Below, piece after piece: positions 1 to 13,700 of a stretch of DNA of 64,000 bases. The notes under the pieces are model-generated. The model did no database searches and had not been told where the DNA came from. It worked only from the letters and a program-made list of their open reading frames with translations. The first letter of the stretch is position 1. Each line of letters begins with the position of its first letter. The stretch is taken from NCBI GenBank assembly GCA_964035545.1, contig OZ037767.1:10282207-10346206 (forward strand). The letters run 5' to 3'. This stretch comes from Bugula neritina. Lineage: Eukaryota; Bryozoa; Gymnolaemata; Cheilostomatida; Bugulidae. The position numbers were made by a program, and so were the translations under genes.

Positions 1-122
1 ATGTCACACCAAACTGACACTTGTTTGAGATAGTCATTTGTTACTATGCTGACACTTGCTTGAGATTGCCATGTCTCATTATACTGACAATTGATTGAGA
101 CTGTTATGTCATGTCACGCTTG
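1..122. repeat. Short degenerate tandem repeat, unit about 36 nt
   Basis: Three diverged copies, each opening with GACACTTG or a close variant followed by TTGAGA. They lie in the ZW10 intron upstream of the first visible exon. Confidence 0.7.
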
Positions 123-182
123 GTGTTGCATTGCTGTACAAAGTTTTCACATTATGGTGACAGCTTCTTCTGTTGATTGCAG

Positions 183-3100
183 CCCTCTACTACAACAACT
201 GCATGTTCCTCTCCCACCAGATGATCCTATTGGCTAGTCAGTATAAACCTCGTCTGTCCAGTATCCTGCAAGATGTCAGTGCAGTCACATTCGTAGACTT
301 AGTTCCACTGTTACGGGCTCAGGGCACCGAGTCTTTTCTTGACCAAATTCAGTTTCAGAAAGAAAACTTGCTGGAGTACTTGCAGGCTGCTGAAGGTTAG
401 TCTATGCTCTAGCTCAGTTTCCTTTTTGTTACGGGTGTAGACTCCCTCTCCCTCACCAGCAGCAATGTTTCAAATAAGAGAACGACTATTTTACACTACT
501 TGTGTTCACCTAGTCGCTTAGGGGACCATAACAGACTATCACCGTAGTGACTGGGTGTCATAGTTTTACGGAAAAAGGAAACCCTTAGGAACATCAGAAA
601 AGGCCAAATATAATATTGCTTTTAACATTTGTGATAAGTTTTCCAAGTTTTTCCAAGTTTTTTATGATTTTTCAGTTTTGAGAAGTATTTGCTTGATTAG
701 TTAATATTTCTCTTTCTATGAAGTACTGTTGACACTTGGGCAGGTTTTAAATACACGGGAGTAGAGGAGAGATACCAGATAGCTCATCAGTCTATCAAAC
801 AGTGCATACACCAACTGAGTCACCTGAAAAGAGTCTGGGTTGATGTACTACCTGCTAGCAACTATTCCAAGTCTATCGGTACTTTCTAGCCTTCACATTG
901 CGTTTAGTGTCTTTATTGATCTTTATATCTAATAGATGTTGTGATGTAGATATGTACTGGGAGGAATGATGGTGATTTACTTCTATTCCTTGTTGTTTGC
1001 AGGTCATCTAACAGCTTGTGTTGTAAAGGAAATGATGTCAAGCATAATGTCATTAGAAGACATGTCTTCAGATGATGCTGCCAAACTGCACCAACTTATC
1101 ACCATGGTAACTGTCTAACAGCCTGTTGTATGCTATACTATGTCTATACTATATAAAATTTCTATACTATACTAGGTGTATACTATACTATGTCTATACT
1201 ATATACTGTGACTATACTATATACTATACTATATACTATTGTTATGTATATACTGTTATGTCTACAATTTTACTATAATATCTCTATACTATACTATATA
1301 CTATATCTATACTATACTATGTCTATATTCTATACTATGTCTATACTATATACTATGTCTATAATATATACTATGTCTATACTATATACTGTGTCTATAC
1401 TATATACTGTGTCTATAATATATACTATGTCTATACTATACTATGTCTATACTATATACTGTGTCTATACTATATACTGTGTCCATACTATACTATATAC
1501 TATGTCTATACTATATACTGTGTCTATACTATATACTGTGTCCATACTATACTATATACTATGTCTATACTATATACTGTGTCTATACTATATACTGTGT
1601 CCATACTATACTATATACTATTGTTATATCAGGTACGAGAAGCGGCACCTGGTCTTTTCCCTGGAGACAAGGTTTCGGCTGTCGGTTCTCTGATGAAACA
1701 CTGTTCTGGTTGGAGCAGATTCCTGGAGCTGGACATTGTGCTGACTGCCTCCCTGCACGACATTGTGGACCGGTGGTCAGAAGGAAAGGGACCTCTGGCT
1801 GCCGAATACTCTCCAGAACAAGTTAGTAGTTGTCTCTCTTGCTTACTCTCAGTAGTTGTCTCTCTTGCTTACTCTCAGTAGTTGTCTCTCTTGCTTACTC
1901 TCAGTAGTTGTCTCTCTTGCTTACTCTCAGTAGTTGTCTCTTTTGCTTACTCTCAGTAGTTGTCTCTCTTGCTTACTCTCAGTAGTTGTCTCTCTTGCTT
2001 ACTCTCAGTAGTTGTCTCTCTTGCTTACTCTCATCAGTTGTCTCTCTTGCTTACTCTCATCAGTTGTCTCTCTTGCTTACTCTCAGTAGTTGTCTCTCTT
2101 GCTTACTCTCAGTAGTTGCCTCTCTTGCTTACTCTCATCAGTTGTCTCTCTTGCTTACTCTCAGTAGTTGTCTCTCTTGCTTACTCTCAGTAGTTGTCTC
2201 TCTTGCATGTGTGCTCTAGTCTTATGTTGGCTCTTGGTAATCGTCTTCTATGTTAGTAGTTATCATTCCCATGCGATGTTCCTGTAACGTATTGCTAGTT
2301 GCCTTCTCGTGTATATAATACTAATAACCTGGTGGTTAATATGTTAATTCAAGACTCTCTGTAACAGAGAATGAAAAGAAAACTATCAGTATAAAAACTG
2401 ACATGTCATTTTTATGTTTATTAATTTGAATGATATTATCGAAGCAGCATTAGTGCTCGGTCTAAAATCTTCATATATTTTGTATAAAGTTCTGCAAGTT
2501 CAACTGCAAAATGCCTGCTTTTTAAAATTATTTTTGCAACTTTTACTCGCATTTATATCCTTAACTCACGAGTTTTTGGTATAAAATGTGCAAGTTCTAT
2601 GTAATAATAAAATTGCAATCAAAAATTTCAAGCTCCCAACTACACCCAAATGTGTCTGGCCTTGTTTTTCTCACCTATTCTCACCGCTTTGTCCTGTTCT
2701 GGTAGCGGAGTAACTGGCCTTGTAGTTGTTCTAGTTGACATAATAAGAGTATGAGAAAGATGTCTGAATGAACTGAACAATGATGACACATAGAACTGGT
2801 ACTTGGTCCTAGGTAGCTTGGTTTTGCATGGACTGGTATAAACATATTAGCTGACTTGCTTGCTGCTATGTAATTGTCAGAATAAGGTAACTTTCACGGT
2901 GATGTAACTATTAGAATAAGGTGACTGTCAAAATATGGTAATTGTTGGAACAAGGTTGGTGCCATAATGTGGTAAATGTCTGAACACCTTGTTGAATCCA
3001 TAGCTAAGAGATGCAATGTGTTCACATTTATTAGCAGTATAACTAAATTATATCCAAATGTTACCTCATAAAGCTGATAGCTGGGCTGTTAAGTGTTAGT

Positions 3101-3590
3101 CGCAGGCAAAATATAGGGTCGGTGTGAGAGAATAAACATTGGTCTCTAAATGAAATGTTATTTTATTGGTTTGCGTCTGTTACTTGTTGGGTTATGTCCT
3201 ATGCTAATGTTTGTGAAGAAGAAATTGATATAAAAATATGAAATTTCTTTTTCTTGTTGTTTAATGTGATTGTAAAATATCATTGCCTATACTTAACAGT
3301 TTCCATTTTGCCCAACCAAATTATACCATTTCAATTACATTTTTATCCCTTTGTAAATACTTGGGGGAGGTGGTGGTCTTGTAATCAGGCCTAATTCAAC
3401 TGGTGCCTTGCAAAAATAAACCTCACAACAATTTATGGTTGTTCTCAAAGTTTCATTTTTTCCAGTAGACTCTAGTGGCAACTGTTGCAGACTCTCCATT
3501 GAGTTTGTGTTATTTTAGGTAAAGTCACTGATCAGGGCACTGTTCCAGAATACAGACAGGAGAGCTGCAACTCTAGCCAAGATATGTTAG
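183..3590 (+). CDS. ZW10: ZW10 kinetochore/tethering protein, C-terminal part (5 exons)
   Basis: Coding exons 183-395, 744-878, 1003-1106, 1633-1821 and 3519-3590 (TAG at 3588-3590). They join in phase into about 237 residues. The order of conserved blocks is that of the ZW10 C-terminus: YNNCMFLSHQ, TFVDLVPLLRAQGTE, then VWVDVLPAS, RWSEGKGPLAAEYS and finally LIRALFQNTDRRAATLAKI. The family is usually about 780 residues, so the N-terminal two thirds lie upstream of the window; exon 183 starts with two bases completing a split codon. From family knowledge, ZW10 works in the RZZ complex at kinetochores (spindle checkpoint, dynein recruitment) and in the NRZ/Dsl1-type tether for Golgi-to-ER vesicles. 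The intron before the last exon is about 1.7 kb and starts with a 26-nt minisatellite placed directly at the donor. No frameshift or internal stop was seen. Confidence 0.92.
1130..1632. repeat. 18-nt minisatellite in ZW10 intron
   Basis: Variable tandem copies of CTATACTATATACTGTGT and shortened forms fill almost the whole intron between exons 1003-1106 and 1633-1821. The array runs up to the acceptor at 1631-1632. Because the unit is a multiple of three and mostly stop-free, it produces long spurious open frames rich in Tyr, Ile and Leu. Confidence 0.95.
1822..2212. repeat. 26-nt minisatellite at a ZW10 donor site
   Basis: About 15 tandem copies of a 26-nt unit begin within the donor of ZW10 exon 1633-1821, a few bases after the GT. 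Each unit has a pyrimidine-rich stretch ending in CTTACTCTCAG, which looks like a splice acceptor. Copies differ by single bases such as TAGT versus CATC. Confidence 0.95.
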
Positions 3591-4647
3591 AGTTGTCTTC
3601 TTTTTTTCCTCCAGTTACTTCTAATACACTGACTTGCTGGTGACCGTATTATATTTAGCTACGTATTGTATGTGGCTGCCCTGAGTGCGGGTGGTTGGCT
3701 GATCGCCCCCTTCCTATGCTAAATGACCCCCTCAGCCCTGCTAATGTGAAGATATCGAATACTTTTACAAGCAGCGCCGAGTTGGGGGTAAATGAGTGCA
3801 GTAGTTTGGTATTCTCGAGTCGGGAGTAGAGGGTTCCAAGTACCAGCCTAAACCCTCAACTCCGAACTCCAGAATCTCAAACTACTGCACTCAGTCACCC
3901 CCAACTTGGAGCTACTTATAGAACAATTCTAATATATCATTTGGTGTATTTGCAATATATTGTTTATAAGTTTTTGAAGTTGGATTATTTAAGTGAAAAA
4001 GTGCTTTAGTTTTGTAGTTCTGAACGCCCGTAGCATGATGTAATATAGATAATGCATTTCATATTGTTTTGCACGCTACTGTTATCATAAAATTATCAGC
4101 AGAAATATCATATAACCTGTATATATTACATGTAACCAGGTAGTATATATTATCTGTTATATCTTAGTTCATTGGACCATTTTATGCAAAATTATGTTTG
4201 GTTTTTGCTGTGAACTAGTGGATACTAACTCTGAATTGCTATTTATGCAATAAAGTAATTGTTATAATTACTTTAAAAGATAGTGTCCAATGAAATATCG
4301 CATTTTCTCGTGAGTTATTCTACAAGTTTTTCACTTCATTTAAATATGACAGCATCCAGGTAAATATTATCGCATGCTATATCCAGGTAATATTATTGGC
4401 TATAAGTGCATAGGCAAAAAGACTCTACCTAAGTGATATCATGCCCAGGTAAAAAGGATCTTCCTAAGTGATATCATGTGCAGTGTAATTGCTGATGGTG
4501 TGATAAGAGCAGTGGGAAAATGCCATCTGGTGTTTATTCCTTCAAAACATTTCATGTTTTATACTAACGCTGAGTACATCTCAACTCTAGACTGAAAACA
4601 TGTCGGATACTATTGTTAATCCTCAGCATTGTGATAGTATGTGAGAG
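3591..4647. other. ZW10 3' flank and kinase-gene 5' flank
   Basis: No coding exon seen. It holds the foldback element at 3766-3920. A possible ZW10 poly(A) signal AATAAA lies at 4249-4254, which would imply a 3' UTR of about 660 nt. AT-rich sequence leads to the kinase start codon at 4648. Confidence 0.5.
3766..3920. mobile_element. Foldback (MITE-like) element, two 70-nt inverted arms
   Basis: The left arm 3766-3835 and right arm 3851-3920 are inverted copies at roughly 85 percent identity by eye, around a 15-nt spacer. Shared blocks include AGTTGGGGGT and GAGTGCAGTAGTTTG. It contains no coding capacity. Both outer ends read TA, so a TA target site is possible but not shown. The element could form a long hairpin in RNA or single-stranded DNA. 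Confidence 0.8.
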
Positions 4648-4773
4648 ATGTGCTCACTAAGATTGTTTACTATTGCGTTGCTGGTAGTTTACACCTCAGC
4701 ATGCACCAAGCTTGTGTTGAACCTTTCTGAGGAGATAGATGAGTACTTTGTGAATCAGTACAGTCACAGACAG
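4648..4773 (+). CDS. Kinase exon 1: signal peptide
   Basis: This exon codes for 42 residues. The hydrophobic core [14 protein letters not shown] after MCSLR fits a cleavable signal peptide, followed by [10 protein letters not shown] with an N-glycosylation sequon. It ends CAG before GTATGT, phase 0. Confidence 0.85.
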
Positions 4774-7700
4774 GTATGTTATGTCTTTCTATTTCTTGTA
4801 TGTACTGAAAGATGCTGGAGCTTGCCATGAGGTGATATTGTATACCAGGCTTTAACTTATTATGGTATACTTACATTACATGGTATGCTTTAACTCATTC
4901 TGGTATCTTTACAATATATAAAAGCTCACGCAAGTTTATAGTCGCTATCCCTATGTAAACCCCTGATGGAAAGGTTTTCTTAAAGCGGGCTAAGGATCTA
5001 TTCAGATGAGGCACAGGAGTAACTATGACTGAATGCTCTTCCTAACATCACCAATGGTCTTTACTGAGGTTCTAACCCATGACTTTGGGTTTACTAAGTC
5101 GTTATAAATTATGCTTTAGCTCATTTTGGTAAAATATTATAATATACAATTACATTATATTATCATAACTCATTGTAATATAATTAGATTATATTGTAAT
5201 TTAGTTGTATCATTTATTATACTCCAAAACATTGTGGTATATGGTTATTTTATAATACACGTATTAGTACAGTTATATTGCTGCTATTTGTTACAGTTTA
5301 TTAGACTCGATAAAGTGTTTGACTACAGGACTTGTGACAGCTACAAGTTACTGGAGTCTGGCAATGTCACTAACATACAATTGGAGGGGAACCAAACGGT
5401 GGTTGTTTGCTCACAGATGGTTAGTTGTAGATGTTGTAGTCTTTAGAGCTGTGGTAATCATGAATCTCTACTCTAATTATGTTTAGAATAGAGAAAAATT
5501 TAGTTACTGAATCAACAGTTGAACACTTTGTGCTAAGCTATCTTGATTAAATGTATTTTTTCAACTTTGCTAGAAATGTCTTCATTCTTACAGAAAATAA
5601 CCAATTTACAAGTAGATCAAAAAATGTTTTCTTTTGACGAAGTAATGCAGAACGTTTTTGTTGCACAACCATGATATGTGAAATAAATGAAAATTATGGT
5701 ATGTTTTAAAAGAATTGTCACACACTTAGGTACAGTTACTAGTATACCATCAGGACTTATTTACTCCCTGTGTTACTTTTGAAATTTTGAAGTGTTTTCA
5801 AAATAATGACCTTTTAGTGGAAATTGTTTCAGCTAATTATTCATACCATTATCTACTCATTTATTTGTTAAATAATAATTATATAATATGTAAAATTAAT
5901 GTGTAATAACTAATATATAATAAATATTAAATTATTGTGGTTCGTAGCCCCATCCCACCATCAATATACTTTACTTGCAAGATCTCATGTTATGTCTCTT
6001 CAAAGTTTATATCAGTAAATTATGTTCCTTTCAGCAAAGAAGTAACAAGTTGTACCATTTCAGTGGAGTAGACAATGGGACAACTTCTTATGTCATCTGG
6101 TCTAATGAAACTCACCATACACAAGGTGTAGATCTGATTGGTACAGGTATGTTGCTTGTATTACAGTTTATTGGCAGTACATACACACAGAATCTAATAT
6201 GTCTCATAATACGTGAATGGAGACTGAGTGGCCATGCTATCAAGCAAAACTGCATTTACCTCGAAAGATAATGATTGGTGAAAAGCACTTCAACATTTGC
6301 AACACTGGCATGCAGAATTTTTGACTAAAGTTTATGAAAATTGTGCAATAGTATTTTTTGTCCATATAGCACTGCAGAACTCCATTAACTTAAGTTTTTA
6401 TTAAAAAGCCAACTTAAAATCATTATTAAGTGCAGATGGTTTGCATCTTTGTTGTCAACAAATTTTGTTTACATAAAAAATATGATATGTTATATATCTA
6501 ATCAGATAAAAAAAAAAGTTGTAGCTGTATAAACTGCCCACAAATTGAAATTCTTGAATCTATGCATAGCTTAAATTTATTGTGGAAAATTTACATCTAA
6601 GTTTAACGCTTAAAAACACATCGGAACCGCTGAGCATTTTTATGCTGCTATTTTGTAAAATTTTAGCAAATACTTGAAACAGTTGAATTTAATATTAAAC
6701 CGAATGGCAAGGGGTTTTAGATGTATATCTAAATTAACCTTTGTGTTTCAATGGATGTTGTTTAAATTAAATTTATTAAAAATTGTCAATATTATTACAG
6801 CGATATTTTTAGTAGCATACTGAATAAACAACAAAATACAATTTACTGGTGTTCTGGAATAGATATAACTTTGAATTCTAATTTTGTTAGGTCTATCTAC
6901 GGATTTTGACTTTGGATCTGTCAGCTATTCCGTCCTGAAATACTCTGAAAATGGTGACCGAGGATACTTCACCGTTGATGTTGTTTGGACCAACCCATTC
7001 CCTTCACGTATGTTTAATGCTTTACCCTGTGTAATATCTGGCAGCTGTAGGTATTTTAAATTTGAACAACCTGGTTTAAATTTTCACCTGTTGCTGTGTG
7101 TCAAATTGGCTGTTGTTGGTCAGAGGTTGATTTATGGGAAACCAACAAGTTAGTATTGTGAGCTTCTACAGCTGTGTGCTCTTACCTTATATATACTGAC
7201 CTTCACCTTACCTTATATATACTGACCTTCACCTTACTTTATATATACTGACCTTCACCTTATATATACTGACCTTCACCTTACCTTATATATACTGACC
7301 TTCACCTTACTTTATATACACTGACCTTCACCTTACCTTATATATACTGACCTTCACCTTATCTTATATATACTGACCTTCACCTTACTTTATATACACT
7401 GACCTTCACCTTACCTTATATATACTGACCTTCACCTTACCTTATATATACTGACCTTCACCTTATATATACTGACCTTCACCTTACCTTATATATACTG
7501 ACCTTCACCTTACCTTATATATACTGACCTTCACCTTACCTTATATATACTGAGTTTCACCTTACCTTATATATACTGACCTTCACCTTACCTTATATAT
7601 ACTGCTCTTACCCTACCTTTTATATACTGACCTTCACCTTGCCTTATATAGACAAACCTTAAGTTGTATAGACTGATATTTATTTCTTTGTAAAAATAGT

Positions 7701-10700
7701 GCTTCACTTTTATTTTTAGTGTCGAGACAGTTTTGGGAGCCACCATTCTGCTACCAGTCCCCAGGCAACGCCCCATGTGCTTATATAAACTCCACAGCAA
7801 TTCGTCTGACCTTGTTACCGGCAGCAAAGGCTGTTCAGACTGACACTATACTACATGTATGCTCTTCAGTACTGCTTCTTTACTCATAGTTTCAGTTCAA
7901 CATTATTTTCTGAAGTTGAATAATTAACCAAAATTAAGTGTAAATAAATATCAAAATAATAAATTAACGAATGCTATAATAATATAATAATAAACAGTTT
8001 ATGATTTTAAAGTTTGTTAAAAAAAAATTTCAATTATTCAATTTTTGCTGATTCTGTAAGACTGTAGAGCCTATGATGGGCTGCAGATCAGGCTTGTCCT
8101 TCATGCTTAGTTTTTAATGTGATTATGTTTTGGCATGTGGTCACAGATTTGGTGATCTTGTTATATCATCAGTAACTTTACTACCAACATTCCTACTTGT
8201 GTTCATTATTATGAAATTTATTACTAGGAACATATTACAAAATCTAATAAAAACGAGTTTGTGTGCATAAAATAAATTTATCATCCTTAATGGTAAAATC
8301 TGGATTTTCTCATATAGTTTAACCAAAAACCTCTTCTTTTCCAATGAAAAAACTTCTGTTTCTGATAGTAAATTTTGTTGTAAAACTTTAAGCCTAGTTG
8401 AGTAATTTTTTATTTCTTAGCGTTTTCTGTCTTAGTCTAAATTTTTGCGGTGTAACATCTGCTGTGCAGTCTACGGTACATACTCCATTTTATTTAGCTG
8501 CATCCTGGACGGATGCCAACGTGTCCCTTCAAACTCCCGCCAGTGAGGATGAGACCTTCTGACTGCCCACCAAACTCCTCCTTCTGCAAGTCTAAATGTT
8601 GGTTCCTTTGAATGTCTTACCAGTGATATTATCACTCAACTTATTTGTTATATGTTCACTATAATAGCCAATATTTAGTCACTATAATAGCCAATATTTA
8701 GTCACTATAATAGCCAATATTTAGTCACTATAATAGTCAATAATTAGTTTCTATAATAGTTAATAGTTAGTTACTATAACAGTTAATCAGTAGGTGCTAT
8801 CACTATAATAGTTTGGTCAATCTAATAGTCACTCTAATAGTCAGTCACTCTAATTGTTGGCAACAGTTAGTCTCCAGTTACGCAGTACTTAATTTTATTT
8901 GCTGATCAGTAGTGCGTCACTGTATTAGTCAGTGGTGAGTCACTGTATTAGTCAATGGTGAGTCACTACTCTGATACTAGTAGTTTTTAGTGTTATGCTG
9001 ATACGGTTAATGGTTGTGTGTATCCTGCAGGCTCAATCAAAGCTAATGTGGAGAATGCCAATATAGAGGTTGTTAATGCCACTGGAGTTGTCCTCACATG
9101 GTATCCTCCCGACGACAAGGAAGACGTGGCAGCTTATGCTATTAGATGGGGAATCCTTGACGACCTGGAAGGTACTAGAATGTTTTTGTACTTGACTTCT
9201 CACTGACGTGCTGTTTTAAGGATAGATATTTCTGATATGTTGTTTTCATGGCGTGGGGATTCGTAGAAAGCCCTTGTTCCTCTATCAGATTACCTGTGTC
9301 AACATTTGCTGTTTAGAAACTGTTCAAATTAAGTGTAAGACTCTGAGGCTTTGAAATCTTATGCAAAAAGTTTGGATTGCTAGATTTTAATTATCTATCA
9401 ATAGCATAACTTTAAAATTTTATTGGAGGTGTTGAAGACATGTTGGAATCCCCATAACTTTATAAGTTTAATATGCACGGTTTTGTTGAATAATATTCCA
9501 ACAACTCACATTGTTGCTTGTGTTTTCCATTTTCTATTTTGATTGCTAATTTTGGAATGAAATCATTTTTTACAGTTTAATTTCTTGTTTGCAGAACATG
9601 AATTAATGAGGAGATTATAGATTATAATATAATTGTATTGTATAATTTTGTATTGTCTTTTCAGGAGCTTCGTACAAATTGTGTATTATGAAAAGTCAAA
9701 TTTATGTTTTATATTAAGACAAATATTTTTACATGGCTTGGAACGGAGGAGGTGATAAACCCATCAGCATCAAATTGAACTCGCACTGAATCCTAATTCT
9801 CTGCCGCACAGCTTACTGCCGATTTATTATTTCATGTAGAGGACTCCGCATCATTTCCTATAGACTGCTCCACAGGCTTCTTCTGGGTCTTGCCTAATTC
9901 TTCGGCCGAGAAACAAGAGTGCAGCTTTCATGTAGATATCGCGGAATTTTCCCACAAGTATATAGCTGCGCAGGTAAGAGTTTCCTGTGTACTGCACAGG
10001 TAAGACCTGTCATCTACAGTTTCATGTCTACTGTAGAGATAAGAGTTAGATCTCACTGTTCATCATTCAGACAGTCCTTAGCAGCTGTTGGTAAAATCCT
10101 GTATTCACTGCAATTTGTAAATTATAAGCTACACATGCAGGTCAAATTATTATTAAATTTGTACAGCATCTGTTTAAAACAGGTGAAATTGTAATATAAA
10201 GCCTTCATGTTGTACATAGTTAAAGAACATTTTGAAGTCGTGTTCTCAAATGTCATGTATGTTCATGATCTTTATAATTGAATTGTGGTGTTTAAGAGGG
10301 GGCAGGATGAGCATCCGCCCAACTATAGACTTTCGCAGTAGAGCTAGTTTTATCAGTTACATGTTTTTTAAGTCTTACAAAACACAAAACATTGTCAAGC
10401 ATTGTAATAGATTTCAGTACATGAAACTTTATTAAATGCCACACATAGTTTTTGGCTATTATTTTTATTATAATTACTACATATGTTTAATAACTATATA
10501 ATTAGAAAATTATAAAACATTTGTTTGTATGCTGAATGTTTGCTACGTTTCAGGTTGTTGCACTGTGTGAAGACCAAGCCTTACAATTACCTGGTTATTC
10601 AGATCGGCATAAAGGTATTCACAATGTCACTATAAGTGCAAAGCTGGTTGACGAGATTTTCATTCCAGCTCGATATGATGTCCCTTACCATCCCGATACA

Positions 10701-13700
10701 GGCCTAGGTACTGATTATACGATATATACTTATTTACATTGTTCAGTGTATTAATTTATGCTATTCGTTATAATAATTCATGTCATATTTCCCTGTATGC
10801 TTTGTTGTTACATTTTGCTGTATGATACTTTATAATATTTTTTATAATAGTTTATGTCATATTATCATGTAAAATTTTTTGTTGTTGATTTTCTTTAATT
10901 ACTCTTTCAACAGAAGAAATTCATGCCTCTCCTGAAGACAGCCTGAAAGTTGTATCCCCCAGTGCGCAGCCATTACGTGCAGGTGACGTATGCTATACGA
11001 TTACCTTTACATCACTGAGTCATAGCACAACGTCTGCTATATCTGTATATCACTGAGTCATAACATAACGTCTGTTATATCTGTATACCACTTAGTCATA
11101 GCACAACGCCTGCTATATCTGTATATCACTGAGTCATAGCACAACGCCTGCTATATCTGTATACCACTGAGTCATAGCACAACGTCTGCTATATCTGTAT
11201 ATCACTGAGTCATAGCATAACGTCTGCTATATCTGTATATCACTGAGTCATAGCACAACGTCTGCTATATCTGTATACCATTGAGTCATAGCATAACGTC
11301 TGCTATATTTGTATATCACTTTCTGCCTAAACCAGTCTTTACTTGTAGAAGCAAGAGACAGTGAAGGTGCTAACCCAACGGTTACCATCTCTGCAGCTGC
11401 TAGTGTCGGAGTGCTGGTGGTGTTAGTGGCTGTGGCAGGGATCATAGCATTAAAAAGACAACAATCAAAGCACCAGAAATGTGGCTCTGTACTAGATAAT
11501 CTGGAGCGGAACCCGATATATAAAGCCATATATGTTAACATGTTTGTAGTCCACTCTATTTATGTTTCCACGTGCACGTATGTGTGTGTAAATATGCATT
11601 AGGCTATTGTTTGATAAAAAGTGACGTATATTTTATGAAAGTATGCATGTAAAGGTATATGGGAGTTATTTTTTCAATAAATGCATATACCAGTCTGCTA
11701 AATGTTGCTGTTACAGTGATGAAGCGGACAGATGGGAGTTGCCCCGCACATGCATTGAGTGGGGAGAAGAGATTGGCTGTGGCGCTTTCGGTTCTGTTTT
11801 CAAGTGTCTGCTACACAAAGAGAAGAGTGATTGTTCCACCACGGTTGCTGTGAAAGTTCTAACAGGTAATGCTGTTTCACCGCAAATCTAGTAGCATGGC
11901 TTCCTTGTATGGTTTCTTGTTCACATCTATTGGGTTAATTATATATCATGTGTCAGCAACAAAGGTGGGTACTAGGGCTACCTTAGCCATGGTGCTTGTT
12001 TTGCATGCAGGCAAGCTACAATGTCATTAGTGAAATTGGAAATGACGTATGCTCAAACTTAGTTCTTTGCCACTTACGGAGCTCTTCAGATTTGACCTTG
12101 ACATGGTTTGATACAAACAGCTAAATGTACTCGTAAAGCTGCTCTACATACTAGTGTACTTTACATTCAGCACACTTAATTAGAATTTTCACTTAAGCAT
12201 TAGTTTTGTGCATTGCACATTTGGTGGTTTTCATTCCAATTACTAAATTGAGATTCAGTTTGCAGTGTATTAGTTATAATACTTTATTGTCCAGGAAAAG
12301 CAACTTCTTAAAGAATTTTGTACAAATGATAGCCTAGCTAAGTATTTCTAGCTTGCTGAATTATATAAGGTTGGAGTGTTTGCCTAATGTGAAAATGTTC
12401 TGGTATTTTCATCATTTAGCTTCAAATTCTATAAATTCAGTTTCTATGTTGGGGTTGGTTGCATCTTTGCCAAATCAATTTATTTTAAAGTATGTGCAAT
12501 ATAGTAGTATATACAATACTGTAGTATATACAATACAGTAATATATACAATATAGTAATATATACAATACAGTAGTATATACAATACAGTAGTATATACA
12601 ATACAGTAGTATATGCAATACAGTAATATATACAATACAGTAGTATATACAATACAGTAGTATATGCAATACAGTAGTATATACAATACAGTAGTATATG
12701 CAATACAGTAGTATATACAATACAGTAATATATACAATACAGTAGTATATACAATACAGTAATATATACAATACAGTAATATATACAATACAGTAATATA
12801 TACAATACAGTAGTGTATACAATACAGTAGTATATACAGTACAGTAATATATACAATACAGTAATATATACAATACAGTAGTATATGCAATACAGTAGTA
12901 TATACAATACAGTAATATATACAATACAGTAGTATATACAATACAGTAATATATACAATACAGTAATATATACAATACAGTAGTGTATACAATACAGTAA
13001 TATATGCAAGTCTTTTTCACAACTGGAAGTGTTTATCAACTTTATTCTCTAGCAAACTCCTCGACACAAATCAATCCTCTGGTTTATCTTGTTGCTGTCA
13101 GCTACTGGGACTTGCAGGTTCTGTTCTGTTCAGGTTCTGTTGTCATGCGATGTCTGTCAACAGTGAAGAGCATTGAGTGATTGCATTTCTCAGTCACACA
13201 GCATTCATCAGGCAATGTCAGCTTCAATTTACATTCACAAAAATGTTCAGTAATTGCACAATCATGAGAGAACGAGAGAATGTTCGGGTGACAGAGCAAC
13301 AGGCAGCGAAACTCTGCTGACTTTGCTATCCAATCTGCAAATGGCAAGGCCTTGTGCTAAAATGAAATTAAACACTCAATGGTTTCTTTCAAAGAAACAT
13401 TAGAATGTAGAGACTGTATTGGTCATTTATATCAACTATAGAGTACTTAGTGCTACAATACCACAGCTACTGTAGCCATCACCGCATTTCTTGTTGTCAC
13501 TACCACAGTCGTCAGTACTTTTAGTATTAAAGGATGAATTCTGAATCCTTCAGCAGTTGATGTTTAATCTATTTTTTTAGAATTTCACATCAATGAGTTT
13601 TTCACTGCTCATCTTACAAAATGGTGGCCCGCTTTGTGTTCAGGCGTATATGCATGTAAGGATTTAGAGTCTAGACTAATTGTTGCTATCAGTATAATTA

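Noticed and set aside
1190-2219. Plus-strand open frames rich in Tyr/Ile and Ser/Leu
   Set aside because: They cover the two ZW10 intron minisatellites; only the 1633-1821 portion is real exon, in a defined frame.
12475-13039. Three minus-strand open frames of 170-184 codons
   Set aside because: They are translations of the 17-nt minisatellite, open in every frame, with no domain or splice context.
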